Source of the DNA: Nonomuraea guangzhouensis
Lineage (GTDB): Bacteria; Actinomycetota; Actinomycetes; Streptosporangiales; Streptosporangiaceae
Direction of reading: 5' to 3'
Length of the DNA: 64,000 nt
Assembly (NCBI RefSeq): GCF_019396345.1
Contig: NZ_JAHKRM010000004.1
Location: forward strand, 248,001 to 312,000
Positions 8,289-16,425 of the stretch are shown piece after piece. The notes beneath the pieces were generated by a model. That model searched no databases and was not told the DNA's origin. It saw only the letters and a list, made by a program, of their open reading frames with translations. Each line of letters begins with the position of its first letter. Positions within the stretch are counted from its first letter, which is position 1. A program made the translations under genes and the position numbers.

Positions 8289-9161
8289 ATGTCCATCGAT
8301 GGCAGAGTCGCCCGCCGCATGTGGCACCAGCTGGAGCCGATCCACGCGGCGCTGTACTTCTCCCCCCAGGCCTTCGAGGAAGCCGCCGCGATCGGCTACG
8401 ACGTGGAGTCGCGGTGGCCGAGCTACTTCGCCTACCGCACCGCACCACTGGGCCACGCGGGCACGAACCTGGCCTTCGCCACCTACTACAGCTTCAGCCC
8501 TCAGACGATCGCCGAACACGTTCCGGCCGTCTGGGACACCGCCACCCCCGAGCAGGTGCTCCAGACCCGCGTCCGGGCCGTCGACCGCACCTATCGGGCG
8601 CTGCTCGGTGACCGGGCGGGGCAGCTCGCCGAGGCCGCGGAGCTGGCCAGGCGGACGGCCGAGAGCGTGACGGTGGCCGGACGGCCGCTCGCCGCCGCCA
8701 ACCTGGACCTGCCCTGGCCGGACGAGCCGCACCTGGTGCTCTGGCACGCCGCCACCGTGCTACGTGAGCACCGCGGCGACGGCCACCTGGTGGCGCTCCA
8801 GGCGGCGGAGCTGGACCCGTGCGAATCGCTGGTCTCCTTCGCCGCGATCGGCGCCGCCCCGGAGGCCAACTTCGCCGGGCGGGGCTGGAGCGAGGACGAC
8901 TGGGCCGCCGCGCAGGATCGACTCGCCGGGCGCGGCCTGGTCGACGCCGCAGGCCAGGCCACCGACGCGGGCCGGGCGCTGCGCGACCAGGTCGAGCGGA
9001 TGACCGACGCACTGGCCGCCGAGCCGTGGCGGCAGCTGGGCGAGCAGCGCGCCGACCGGCTGGCCCAGCTCGTCCAGCCGGTCCTGGGCGCCGTCTTCGA
9101 GGCGGGAATCCTCCCGATGACCAGCACGCTCGGCATCGCCACGGTGAAGGCACCCGACTGA
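8289..9161 (+). CDS. SCO6745-like (SalK-type) conserved protein
   Basis: About 290 aa. It belongs to an actinobacterial family annotated as SCO6745-like or SalK, recognised from the N-terminal RRMWHQLEPIHAALYFSPQAFEEAA pattern, YFAYRTAPLGHAG and the C-terminal LGIATVKAPD. Members often read as degenerate winged-helix proteins; the biochemical role is unknown. The start has a GAGGAA ribosome site 5-6 nt upstream. It is divergent from the CGNR gene and may be its target. No catalytic motif or membrane segment is seen. Confidence 0.75.
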   Translation: MSIDGRVARRMWHQLEPIHAALYFSPQAFEEAAAIGYDVESRWPSYFAYRTAPLGHAGTNLAFATYYSFSPQTIAEHVPAVWDTATPEQVLQTRVRAVDRTYRALLGDRAGQLAEAAELARRTAESVTVAGRPLAAANLDLPWPDEPHLVLWHAATVLREHRGDGHLVALQAAELDPCESLVSFAAIGAAPEANFAGRGWSEDDWAAAQDRLAGRGLVDAAGQATDAGRALRDQVERMTDALAAEPWRQLGEQRADRLAQLVQPVLGAVFEAGILPMTSTLGIATVKAPD

Positions 9162-9206
9162 TCCACCGGCCGCCCCGACCTCGACCGGCCGGCACGCGCG
9201 GACCGG

Positions 9207-9545
9207 TCAGTAGCCGGGCGCGGGCTGCCAGAGGCTGATCTCCGTGCCCTGGTCGTCGGTGCAGGCGCAGCCCCGCCCCGACTTGCTCTCGATGATCTCC
9301 CCCGTCGTGCCGCCGAGCTCACGCACCCGCTTGATCGCGGCGTCGACGTCGTCGACGCTGTAATACAGGTTCGGCTGTGACGAGGGGCCGGAGGCGGTGA
9401 GGCCCATCGGCACCGCCGTGTTCGTCACGTGCAGGTACGTCTCGTGCTCGCGCCGGAACTCCCACCCGAACAGCGCCCCGTAGAAGGCGGCGGCCCGATC
9501 CAGGTCCTCGACGGACAGCGTGTAGTAACCCAGCTCCACAGCCAT
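9207..9545 (-). CDS. VOC/glyoxalase-fold protein
   Basis: About 112 aa, one VOC module with the beta-alpha-beta-beta-beta pattern: LGYYTLSVEDLDRAAAFYGALFGW opening, YYSVDDVDAAIKRVRELGG, and a closing DDQGTEISLWQP. VOC proteins include glyoxalases, dioxygenases and antibiotic-sequestering proteins; nothing here picks one. The expected metal Glu near the end (DQGTEISL) is present. The start is the ATG after a GGAGGA site; longer in-frame starts run into the divergent ArsR promoter. It is divergent from arsR and probably shares its control. Confidence 0.85.
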   Translation of the reverse strand: MAVELGYYTLSVEDLDRAAAFYGALFGWEFRREHETYLHVTNTAVPMGLTASGPSSQPNLYYSVDDVDAAIKRVRELGGTTGEIIESKSGRGCACTDDQGTEISLWQPAPGY

Positions 9546-9574
9546 GCGCAGTCCTCCGTAATAATTGCCGCTAT

Positions 9575-9616
9575 CGTTAAGTATTACCACATAACGGAAG
9601 TGAGCAACTATTAACG
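9575..9616. promoter_or_regulatory. CGTTAA/TTAACG inverted elements upstream of ArsR-SRPBCC operon
   Basis: CGTTAA at 9575-9580 pairs with TTAACG at 9611-9616, and TAACG at 9592-9596 gives a closer partner. They lie in the AT-rich divergent region between the VOC gene and arsR, so they are candidate ArsR operator half-sites. Short arms keep confidence low. Confidence 0.35.
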
Positions 9617-9948
9617 CAAACGGCAACGATCTGGATGCCACACTGGCCGCCCTCGCCGACCCCACCCGGCGCAAGGTGATCGACCTGCTGCGCGCCGGCC
9701 CCCGCCCCGCCGGGGAGCTGGCGCAGGCCGTCCAGATGAGCGCGCCCGCGCTGAGCAGGCATCTGCGCGTGCTGCGGGCCGGCGGGCTGGTCCAGGCGGA
9801 GGCGGGCGGCGAGGATGCCCGGCTGCGCCTCTACACGCTGCGCCAGGAGCCGTTCACCGCCCTTCAGGCGTGGCTCGACCAGGTGCAGGCGTTCTGGGCC
9901 GAGCAGCTCGGCTCGTTCAAGGACCACGTGGAGCGCACCACCCCATGA
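9610..9948 (+). CDS. ArsR-family regulator with apparent ATT start
   Basis: About 112 aa, almost all winged helix: LAALADPTRRKVIDLL, AGELAQAVQMSAPALSRHLRVLRAGGLV, and a C-terminal dimer helix. The family always begins well before the only canonical in-frame start (GTG 9676), which would cut off helix 1. Reading upstream, the frame is open only to a TGA at 9601, and the sole sensible initiator is ATT at 9610, placed 5-6 nt after a strong GGAAGTGAG ribosome site. CTG 9631 lacks such a site. The stop overlaps the SRPBCC start (ATGA), the classic ArsR-SRPBCC pair. Confidence 0.8.
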   Translation: MNANGNDLDATLAALADPTRRKVIDLLRAGPRPAGELAQAVQMSAPALSRHLRVLRAGGLVQAEAGGEDARLRLYTLRQEPFTALQAWLDQVQAFWAEQLGSFKDHVERTTP

Positions 9949-10370
9949 ACTCCGTCCAGGCCGCCGTCATCGTCCCCGTCGACCAGGCCACCGCGTTCCG
10001 CGTCTTCACCGACGAGATCGACAGCTGGTACGTGCGCGGCCCCCACAGCTGGGTCGACCCGTCACGCGCGGTCGGCATCCGGTTCGAGGAGGGCTACCTG
10101 CGCGAGCTGTGGTCCGACGGCGGCCACGTCGACACCGGCCGGATCCTCACCTGGGAGCCGCCACGCCGCCTGGTCTGGGCCGACCTGATCAACGACCAGG
10201 GTGCGATGGAGATCGAGGTGGCGTTCACGCCGGTCGACGGCGGCACCGAGGTGCTGCTGGAGCACCGCGGCCTCGACACGCTCCCGCCGGACGTGGCCGG
10301 GCGCATCCGCCGGGGCTACTCCTGGCAGATCGCGCTGAGCTGGTTCGCCGAGAGTTTCGCGCGTTTGTGA
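9945..10370 (+). CDS. SRPBCC (AHSA1-type) domain protein
   Basis: About 141 aa, a single START/AHSA1-like fold: opening AAVIVPVDQATAFRVFTDEIDSWY, middle GHVDTGRILTWEPPRRLVWADL, closing helix SWQIALSWFAESFARL. The fold binds hydrophobic ligands in a deep cavity. Translationally coupled to the ArsR gene. In such pairs the SRPBCC protein is usually the repressed output; its ligand is unknown. Confidence 0.88.
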   Translation: MNSVQAAVIVPVDQATAFRVFTDEIDSWYVRGPHSWVDPSRAVGIRFEEGYLRELWSDGGHVDTGRILTWEPPRRLVWADLINDQGAMEIEVAFTPVDGGTEVLLEHRGLDTLPPDVAGRIRRGYSWQIALSWFAESFARL

Positions 10371-10389
10371 AGCCCGTAGAATCCCGCCT

Positions 10390-10848
10390 GTGACTCGTGA
10401 CGAAGAGGCCGTGCGCCACGCGGTCGAGCGGATGGCGCGGATCTTCTCCGACTGGGGGCTGCCGCCCATGGCCGCGCGCGTGCTGTTCACGATGATGGCG
10501 GCCGAGGAGCGGACGCTGACCGCCGCCGAGCTCGGCGACCGGCTCGGCGTCAGCCCGGCCGCCATCTCCGGCGCGGTGCGCCTGCTCACGCAGATGCACC
10601 TGGTGGTGCGGGAGCCGGTGCCCGGCTCCCGCCGTGATGTCTACCGCCTGCCCGACGACGCCTGGTACGAGCTCACGCTGGCCAAGATGCCGATCTTCCG
10701 GCAGATCACCGACGAGGCGACGGCCGCGGTCGAGGCGGTCGGCGGCGACGACACCACCGCCGGCGCGAACCTGGCCAGGATGCGCGACTACTTCGCGTTC
10801 GTGGAGCGCGGGCTGCCCCGGCTGCTCGCCGAGTGGCGCGAGCGCTGA
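10390..10848 (+). CDS. MarR/GbsR-family regulator
   Basis: About 152 aa. The winged helix reads ARVLFTMMAAEERTLTAAELGDRLGVSPAAISGAVRLLTQMHLVVREPVPGSRRDVYRL, typical of the GbsR/MarR branch, followed by a helical dimer segment. The GTG lies 7 nt downstream of TAGAAT, so the transcript is likely leaderless although the gap to the SRPBCC stop is only 19 bp. No drug transporter is adjacent on the same strand; the target is unknown. Confidence 0.88.
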   Translation: MTRDEEAVRHAVERMARIFSDWGLPPMAARVLFTMMAAEERTLTAAELGDRLGVSPAAISGAVRLLTQMHLVVREPVPGSRRDVYRLPDDAWYELTLAKMPIFRQITDEATAAVEAVGGDDTTAGANLARMRDYFAFVERGLPRLLAEWRER

Positions 10849-10864
10849 CAGCCGAGCACGGGCG

Positions 10865-11077
10865 CTAGCCCCTGCCGTACTTCTTGTGCACGGCCTGTTT
10901 GCTCACCCCGATCGCATGAGCGATCTGCGCCCACGGCAACCCGGCCACCCTGGCCCGGCGTACCTGGACCGCCTCCATGCGTTCGATCTCGTGCCGCAAC
11001 GCGGTGGTCGCCTGCAGGGCTCGCAGCGGATCCTCGTCCTGCGCCTGCCGCATCAGCGTCGCCAGGTCGTTCGTCAT
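10865..11077 (-). CDS. Small helix-turn-helix protein
   Basis: 70 aa. An N-terminal helix (LRALQATTALRHEIERMEAVQ) is followed by a compact HTH: ARVAGLPWAQIAHAIGVSKQAVHKKYGRG, which resembles sigma region 4 or resolvase-type HTHs. Many actinobacteria encode such a protein, and its role is not established. The ATG is supported by TACGTT 6 nt upstream. It converges on the MarR gene and lies just upstream of lysE on the same strand. Confidence 0.75.
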   Translation of the reverse strand: MTNDLATLMRQAQDEDPLRALQATTALRHEIERMEAVQVRRARVAGLPWAQIAHAIGVSKQAVHKKYGRG

Positions 11078-11102
11078 CCCCCCAACGTAGTCCAGCGGCC
11101 GC

Positions 11103-11723
11103 TCATCGCGAGTCCAGGACGAGCCTCAGGCCGAGCCCGATGAGGACGACACCGGAGATCTGCTCCAGCCGCCGCTTGACGACCGGGCGGCCGAGGAACG
11201 CCTTGGCCTTGGCGACGGTCCAGATGAGCAGGCCGTACCAGAGCAGGTCCACGAGCACCCAGACGACGGCGAGCGTGACGAGGGTGAGCGGGACGTTCTG
11301 CCCTTGCGGCACGAACTGCGGCAGGAACGACATCGCGAACACCGCCGCCTTCGGGTTGGCCAGGCAGGTCCCGAACCCGGCCAGGTACGACCGGCGCCGT
11401 CCACTGACCGCGACCCCCTCGACCGGCGGCGAACCCTTGCGGGCCTGCCAGAGCGACTGCGCCCCCATGACGACCAGCAGGACCGCGCCCGCGACGCGCA
11501 TCACGTCATAGGCCACCTGCGAGGCCAGCACCAGCGCCGACAGGCCGAACGCGGCGGCCAGCCCCCAGATCAGGATGCCGGTCTCGTTGCCCAGGGTGGC
11601 GGCCAGGCCGGAGCCGCGCCCGGCCCGCAGCGTCTGTCTGAGGATGATCGCGGTGCTGACTCCGGGAACCATCGCCACCAGGATGCACGCGCCAATGAAT
11701 GCGATGAGATACATGTGGGGCAT
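11103..11723 (-). CDS. LysE/RhtB-family amino-acid exporter
   Basis: About 206 aa, six hydrophobic segments with the LysE hallmark near the N-terminus (FIGACILVAMVPGVSTAIILRQTLRAGRGSGLAATLGNETG) and a second conserved LANPKAAVFAMSFLPQF. The family exports amino acids, homoserine lactones or related metabolites; the substrate cannot be read from sequence. ATG 11723 (MPHMYL) and 11714 are both possible. The adjacent WYL regulator on the same strand may control it, since the gap is only 20 bp. Confidence 0.88.
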   Translation of the reverse strand: MPHMYLIAFIGACILVAMVPGVSTAIILRQTLRAGRGSGLAATLGNETGILIWGLAAAFGLSALVLASQVAYDVMRVAGAVLLVVMGAQSLWQARKGSPPVEGVAVSGRRRSYLAGFGTCLANPKAAVFAMSFLPQFVPQGQNVPLTLVTLAVVWVLVDLLWYGLLIWTVAKAKAFLGRPVVKRRLEQISGVVLIGLGLRLVLDSR

Positions 11724-11743
11724 AGTGGCAGAACCGCCCGTTT

Positions 11744-12715
11744 TTAGCCGTAGATTTTTCCGAGCTCCGCGACGGCCTCGACCATCAGCGCGCGCAGCTC
11801 GGGCGGTCCCAGCACCTCGACGCTCGCCCCGAGCCGCAGCAGCAGCCACCGGGCGTGCCTGATCGACTCGATCGGAACCGTGAGCGTGCGCCAGCCCTCG
11901 GCGTCGGGCTCGGCGCCCTCGGCCAGCGCGGCGGCGACGACGTCGTTGCCCATCGTGTAGGCGAGCAGGCTGTCCAGTCCGGGGGCGATCTTGATCACGG
12001 CCTCGGCGGTGTACATGCGCTCGCGGAACTCGCGTGAATAATCGCGCCAGAAGTCGCCGAGGTCGAAACCCTCGGGCCGGTCGAAACCGCCCGGCAGCGT
12101 CTCCAGCGCTAGGATGCGCGCGACCCGGTACGTACGCGGCGTCGCCCCGGCGGGCGCGGCCACCATGTACCACGAGCCGCCTTTGAGCACGAGCCCGTAC
12201 GGGTCCACCACCCGCTCGACCTCCTGCTGGCCCCAGCGCCGGTAGGTCATCCGCAGCCGCCGCTGCGCCCACACCGCCTCGGCCACCTCGTTGAGGTGCG
12301 GCACGTCGTCGGCGTCGCGGTACCAGCCGGGCACGTCCAGCAGGAAGCGCTCGCGCATCCGCGAGGCGTGCGAGCGCGGCTCGGGCGGCAGCGCGGCCAG
12401 CAGCTTCAGCTCCGCGCTCGCCACCACCTCCGACAGCCCCAGCTCGGCCGCGGGCCCCGGCAGCCCGGCCAGGAACAGCGACGACGCCTCCTCGGCCGTC
12501 AGCCCCGTCAGCCGGGTGCGGTAGCCGTCGAGCAGCTGGTAGCCGCCCGCCGGACCGCGATCGGCGTAGACCGGCACCCCGGCGGCCGACAGCGCCTCGA
12601 CGTCGCGATAGACGGTCCTGACCGACACCTCCAGCTCCGCGGCCAGGTCGGTGGCGGTCATCCGGCCGCGCGCCTGCAGAAGCAGCAGAAGGGAGAGCAG
12701 ACGGCTGGCGCGCAT
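11744..12715 (-). CDS. YafY-type WYL-domain transcriptional regulator
   Basis: About 323 aa: an N-terminal HTH_11 domain (MRASRLLSLLLLLQARGRMTATDLAAELEVSVRTVYRDVEAL), then a WYL region (DPYGLVLKGGSWYMVAAPAG) and a WCX-type C-terminal extension. WYL domains sense small ligands or nucleic acids. The ATG is chosen because TACAAT lies 7 nt upstream; the ATG three codons earlier falls beside that hexamer. It shares a compact divergent region with the DeoR gene and runs toward lysE. Confidence 0.9.
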   Translation of the reverse strand: MRASRLLSLLLLLQARGRMTATDLAAELEVSVRTVYRDVEALSAAGVPVYADRGPAGGYQLLDGYRTRLTGLTAEEASSLFLAGLPGPAAELGLSEVVASAELKLLAALPPEPRSHASRMRERFLLDVPGWYRDADDVPHLNEVAEAVWAQRRLRMTYRRWGQQEVERVVDPYGLVLKGGSWYMVAAPAGATPRTYRVARILALETLPGGFDRPEGFDLGDFWRDYSREFRERMYTAEAVIKIAPGLDSLLAYTMGNDVVAAALAEGAEPDAEGWRTLTVPIESIRHARWLLLRLGASVEVLGPPELRALMVEAVAELGKIYG

Positions 12716-12742
12716 GCCCACCATTGTATTGCGCACATATGT

Positions 12743-12762
12743 CATGTTTGTATGAACACATG
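12743..12762. promoter_or_regulatory. 20-bp palindrome at the divergent WYL/DeoR promoters
   Basis: CATGT and ACATG arms flank a TTGTATGAAC core that itself reads TGTT..AACA. The element ends on the proposed DeoR start codon and sits about 20 bp upstream of the WYL -10, so bound protein could block both genes. The likely binder is the DeoR protein (autorepression). Confidence 0.5.
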
Positions 12763-13521
12763 GAACGTGTGCTGTCCATCATGAACACCCTTCGCATCCA
12801 CGACAGCGTCTCGGTCGCCGAGCTGGCCGCCGAGCATGGCGTGTCGGAGATGACCATCCGCCGCGACCTGGACGAACTGGCCCAGCAGGGGGTGGTGCGC
12901 AGGGTCAGGGGCGGCGCGCTGTCGCTGCTGCTGCGCGGCGAGGAGCCGCCGTTCGGCGTACGGGAGCACGAGGCGGTCGACGCCAAGCAGCGGATCGGCG
13001 CCGAGGTGGCCGGGCTGATCGCCGACGGCGAGGCGGTGCTGCTCGACGGCGGCACCACCGCGCTGGAAGTGGCCCGCGCCCTGCTGGACCGCCGGGTGAC
13101 CGTGCTCCCGCTCGCGCTGCAGTCGGTGTCACTGCTGGCCGCGGCGCCGCGCGTTCGGCTGGTGCTGCCCGGCGGAGAGGTACGGCAGGGCGAGCTGAAC
13201 TTCATGGGCCCCCTGACCGAGACCTCGATCAAGGCGCTGCGCTTCGACACGGCGGTGATCGGCTGCTGCGGCCTGTCCGCCGAGCAGGGGCTGACCGCCC
13301 ACGACCTGCCGGAGGTGGCCGTCAAGCAGGCCGCCATCGCCGCGGCCAGGCGGGTGATCGTGGCGTGCGACTCGGGCAAGTTCGCCAGGACGGCGTTCGG
13401 CGCAGTCTGCCCGATCTCGCGGCTCGACGTGGTGGTGACCGACGCCGGCATCCCACGCGAACAGCACGACGCCCTGCTCGCCGCCGGGGTCACCGTCCGT
13501 CTCGTCCAGGAAGCCCGGTGA
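12760..13521 (+). CDS. DeoR-family sugar-responsive repressor
   Basis: About 253 aa. DeoR HTH: IHDSVSVAELAAEHGVSEMTIRRDLDELAQQGVVRRVRGGAL; C-terminal DeoR sensor: IADGEAVLLDGGTTALEVARAL and DTAVIGCCGLSAEQGLTAHDLPEVAVKQA, ending with the KFARTAFG motif. These sensors bind phosphosugars. ATG 12760 gives the usual distance to the HTH; ATG 12739 is an alternative. The stop overlaps the MFS start (GTGA), so the regulator and transporter form one operon, presumably induced by the transported sugar. Confidence 0.88.
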   Translation: MERVLSIMNTLRIHDSVSVAELAAEHGVSEMTIRRDLDELAQQGVVRRVRGGALSLLLRGEEPPFGVREHEAVDAKQRIGAEVAGLIADGEAVLLDGGTTALEVARALLDRRVTVLPLALQSVSLLAAAPRVRLVLPGGEVRQGELNFMGPLTETSIKALRFDTAVIGCCGLSAEQGLTAHDLPEVAVKQAAIAAARRVIVACDSGKFARTAFGAVCPISRLDVVVTDAGIPREQHDALLAAGVTVRLVQEAR

Positions 13522-14666
13522 ACCGCGCCCGGGTGGCCGTCTACCTGCTGTTCCTGCTCGCCGGGGCCGCCATCGGCACCTGGACGGCCCGGATACCGGC
13601 CATCAAACAGGACCTCGGGCTGAGCGACGGGCGGCTGAGCCTGGCCCTGCTGGCCATCGCCGCCGGGGCGATGGCGGGCATGCAGGCGGTCGGCCGCCTG
13701 GTGGACCGCTACGGCAGCAGCCGCGTCATGATCCCCGCCGCGCTGCTGCAGGGGGTGGTGCTCGTCCTGCCCGCCTACGCCGTGAACCTGGGCACGCTGG
13801 CCGCCGCGCTGTTCGGGTTCGGCGTGGTCCACGGGGTGCTGGACGTCTCGATGAACGCCAACGCGGTGGAGGTGGAGCGGGCGTGGGGGCGGCCGATCAT
13901 GTCGTCGTTCCACGCGGTGTTCAGCATCGGCGGGTTCGCGGGCGCCGCCGCCGGAGGGCTGTTCGCGCACCTGGCGCTCTCGCCCGCCGCCACGTTCCTG
14001 TCGGTCGCGGTGGTGATCGCGCTGCTGGCCGCGTGGGCGGCGGCCTGGGCGCTGCGCTCCCGGCCCTCGCCGGTGACCTCGGATTCCGAGGTACGGCCGA
14101 GGCTGCCCAAGGGGATCCTCTTCCTCGGCGTGCTGGCGTTCTGCTGCCTGGTGGGCGAGGGGGCGGCGGCCGACTGGAGCTCGGTCTACCTGCGGGAGGA
14201 CCTGGCCGCGTCCGCGGGGTTCGCGGCGGCGGGCTATGCCGCGTTCTCCATCATGATGACGGCCGGGCGCCTGGCCGGGGACCGGCTGGCGGTCCGCTTC
14301 GGGCCGGTGGCGCTGGTGCGCGGGTGCGGGCTGCTGGCCGCCGCCGGGCTGGGGCTGGCGCTGACGGTCGGGCATCCGGTGGCGGGGGTGGCCGGGTTCG
14401 GGTGCTTCGGGGCGGGGTTGTCGTGCATCGTGCCGCAGGTGTTCTCCGCCGCCGGGCATCGTGACCCGGCTTTCGCGGGGCGGGCTCTGGCGCGGGTGGC
14501 GAGCATCGGCTATCTGGGGTTCCTGTCCGGGCCGGTGCTCATCGGGGGTCTCGCCGAGCTGTCCGGGCTGCCGCGGGCGCTGGGCGTACCGGCGCTGCTG
14601 GCCGCCTTCGTGGCACTGGCCGCCACCGCGCTGCGTCCCCGTACGACCGAGCCGGTCAGGTCCTAG
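13518..14666 (+). CDS. MFS transporter (fucose permease/YbjJ-like)
   Basis: About 382 aa, 12 predicted membrane helices. The pattern TWTARIPAIKQDLGLSDGRLSLALL followed by GRLVDRYGSSRVM is typical of YbjJ/fucose-permease relatives; FGVVHGVLDVSMNANAV and GEGAAADWSSVYLREDL are further family signatures. It starts with GTG overlapping the DeoR stop, so it is translationally coupled. Pairing with a DeoR repressor suggests sugar or polyol movement; direction and substrate are unknown. Confidence 0.88.
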   Translation: MNRARVAVYLLFLLAGAAIGTWTARIPAIKQDLGLSDGRLSLALLAIAAGAMAGMQAVGRLVDRYGSSRVMIPAALLQGVVLVLPAYAVNLGTLAAALFGFGVVHGVLDVSMNANAVEVERAWGRPIMSSFHAVFSIGGFAGAAAGGLFAHLALSPAATFLSVAVVIALLAAWAAAWALRSRPSPVTSDSEVRPRLPKGILFLGVLAFCCLVGEGAAADWSSVYLREDLAASAGFAAAGYAAFSIMMTAGRLAGDRLAVRFGPVALVRGCGLLAAAGLGLALTVGHPVAGVAGFGCFGAGLSCIVPQVFSAAGHRDPAFAGRALARVASIGYLGFLSGPVLIGGLAELSGLPRALGVPALLAAFVALAATALRPRTTEPVRS

Positions 14667-14709
14667 CGCTCACGACGCCGACGGCGAAGTCGGCGCAGCG
14701 CCTCGGCAC

Positions 14710-15471
14710 CTAGCCGAACTGCTGCCAGCCCAGCCTGATCACCATGGCCACCACCACACACAGCAGCACGACGCGGACGAAGCCCGTGCCGCGCTTGAGC
14801 GCCATCCGGGCGCCCACCTGCGCGCCCGCCACGTTGCAGACGGCCATCCCGAGACCCAGCCCCCACAGCACATGCCCCTGCCAGGCGAACACGAACAGCG
14901 CGCCCAGATTGGTCCCGGTGTTGATGATCTTCGCCGAGGCGGAGGCGGACACGAAGTCCAGCCCGAGGATCGTGGTGAACGCGATGATCAGGAACGTACC
15001 CGTCCCCGGCCCCATGATCCCGTCGTAGAAGGCGACGCCCACGCCCGCGATCGTCACGGCCGCCACGACGCGGCCGTTCGTCCGCAGGTGGGGCTGCGGC
15101 ACCGAGCCCATCTGCGGGCGCAGCGTCACGAACGCGGCCACGCCCACCAGCACCGCCATCACGGCCGGTCGCAGCACATCGGCCGAGATCGCCGCCGCGG
15201 CCAACGCCCCCAGCCCGGCACTGACCACGGCCAGCCCCACACCGGGCAGCGCGACCGCCCGGTCCACCTTGGTGGTACGCGTGTAGGTCACGGCGGCCGA
15301 GGCGGTGCCGAAGACGGAGGAGAGCTTGTTGGTGGCCATCGCCTGCACGGGCGGGATGCCCGTCACCATCACCGCGGGCAACTGCACCAGCCCGCCACCA
15401 CCCACGACGGCATCGACCCAGCCCGCACAGAGGGCAGCCGCCAACACCAGCACCACATGCTCCAGCGGCAC
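14710..15471 (-). CDS. TauE/SafE-family membrane transporter
   Basis: About 253 aa, eight hydrophobic segments. Both TauE half-repeats are seen: AAALCAGWVDAVVGGGGLVQLPAVM with ATNKLSSVFGTASAAVTY, and GFYDG-like VAFYDGIMGPGTGTFLIIAFTTILGLDFVSASASAKIINTGTNLGAL. Family members move sulfite, sulfoacetate or other organosulfur anions. The GTG start has a GGGGAG site. It converges on the MFS gene. No sulfur genes are adjacent, so the substrate is unassigned. Confidence 0.88.
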   Translation of the reverse strand: MPLEHVVLVLAAALCAGWVDAVVGGGGLVQLPAVMVTGIPPVQAMATNKLSSVFGTASAAVTYTRTTKVDRAVALPGVGLAVVSAGLGALAAAAISADVLRPAVMAVLVGVAAFVTLRPQMGSVPQPHLRTNGRVVAAVTIAGVGVAFYDGIMGPGTGTFLIIAFTTILGLDFVSASASAKIINTGTNLGALFVFAWQGHVLWGLGLGMAVCNVAGAQVGARMALKRGTGFVRVVLLCVVVAMVIRLGWQQFG

Positions 15472-15806
15472 GCCACTCCCCCGATTTCCCCCGAGAACCG
15501 CAAAGAGCGTATATGTCCCGCTATCACAACCAAACAGGAGGGATGCCCCTTACCACCAACCCACCGGCCACGCTGTGGCGCGCCGGGCCGCCGGCCGCGC
15601 TGTGCCGCCACCAACCCCCGGGGTCGCGATCCCGCGGGCCGCGCTGCCCCGCGCCGCACCTTCGAGCCCCAGTTGCGGGTCGCGCCGCGTCTGGCCCCCG
15701 CCGCTCTGTGCCGGACCTCCGAAGTTCCAGCCCACTGGCCGCGCTGCGCTGGTTTGCCGGAGGCGGCCGACATGGCGCGGCCGCCCCCGCAGGTCGCCGC
15801 CCGGGT
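15472..15806. other. Gene-free GC-rich stretch
   Basis: About 335 bp between tauE and the clpP pair. The right two thirds consist of imperfect GC-rich direct repeats around GGCCGCGCTG. Open frames on both strands give Arg/Pro-rich proteins with no family resemblance, so I see no gene. The left 70 bp are AT-richer and should hold the tauE promoter. Confidence 0.6.
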
Positions 15807-16424
15807 CTAGCGGGCGGTGGTCAGCGTCCGCTTCCTGGAGGCGTAGATGTCGTCGATCAGGTTGTAGGAGCGCGCCTGCTCGGCCGTGAAGATCCGGTCC
15901 CGCTCGATGTCCTTCCTGATCTCCAGCTCCGTCTTGCCCGTGTGCCTGGCCAGCATGAACTCCTGCTGGCCGCGCATCCGCAGGATCTCCCTGGCGTGGA
16001 TCTCCATGTCGCTCGACTGGCCTCGGCCGCCCTCGGTGGCGGGCTCGTGCAGCAGGACGCGGGCGTGCGGCAGGGCGGCGCGCTTGCCCGGCGTGCCCGC
16101 CGCCAGCAGGACCGCGGCGGCCGAGGACGCCTCGCCGATGCAGACGGTGTGGATCTCCGGCCGGACGAACTGCATCGTGTCGTAGATCGCCGTCATCGCG
16201 GTGAACGAGCCGCCCGGCGAGTTGATGTACATGTTGATGTCCTGGTCGGGGTCGAGCGACTCCAGCGTCAGCAACTGCGCCATCACATCGTTGGCGCTCG
16301 TGTCGTCGATCGGCGTGCCCAGGAAGATGACCCGGTCCTCGAACAGCTTGTTGTACGGGTTCATCTCCTTCATGCCGTAAGAGGTGCGCTCGGTGAACGA
16401 GGGCAGCACGTAACGTCCGCTCAT
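15807..16424 (-). CDS. ATP-dependent Clp protease proteolytic subunit (second of a pair)
   Basis: ClpP serine peptidase, 205 aa. The triad is complete: Ser101 (GEASSAAAV), His126 (LLHEPA) and Asp176 (ERDR); the handle helix and [11 protein letters not shown] oxyanion region are normal. It starts 2 nt after the stop of the upstream clpP, so the pair is one operon and probably forms a mixed two-ring tetradecamer, as in actinobacteria. There is no clpX or trigger-factor gene nearby, so this looks like an accessory pair (comparable to Streptomyces clpP3-clpP4) rather than the housekeeping clpP1P2. Confidence 0.9.
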   Translation of the reverse strand: MSGRYVLPSFTERTSYGMKEMNPYNKLFEDRVIFLGTPIDDTSANDVMAQLLTLESLDPDQDINMYINSPGGSFTAMTAIYDTMQFVRPEIHTVCIGEASSAAAVLLAAGTPGKRAALPHARVLLHEPATEGGRGQSSDMEIHAREILRMRGQQEFMLARHTGKTELEIRKDIERDRIFTAEQARSYNLIDDIYASRKRTLTTAR

Positions 16425-16425
16425 A

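Noticed and set aside
11103..14459. A 1118-codon minus-strand open frame across lysE, the WYL gene and beyond
   Set aside because: Only the 3' part (LysE) is real. The rest is an antisense or off-frame shadow of the DeoR, MFS and WYL genes with Arg/Gly/Pro-rich composition.
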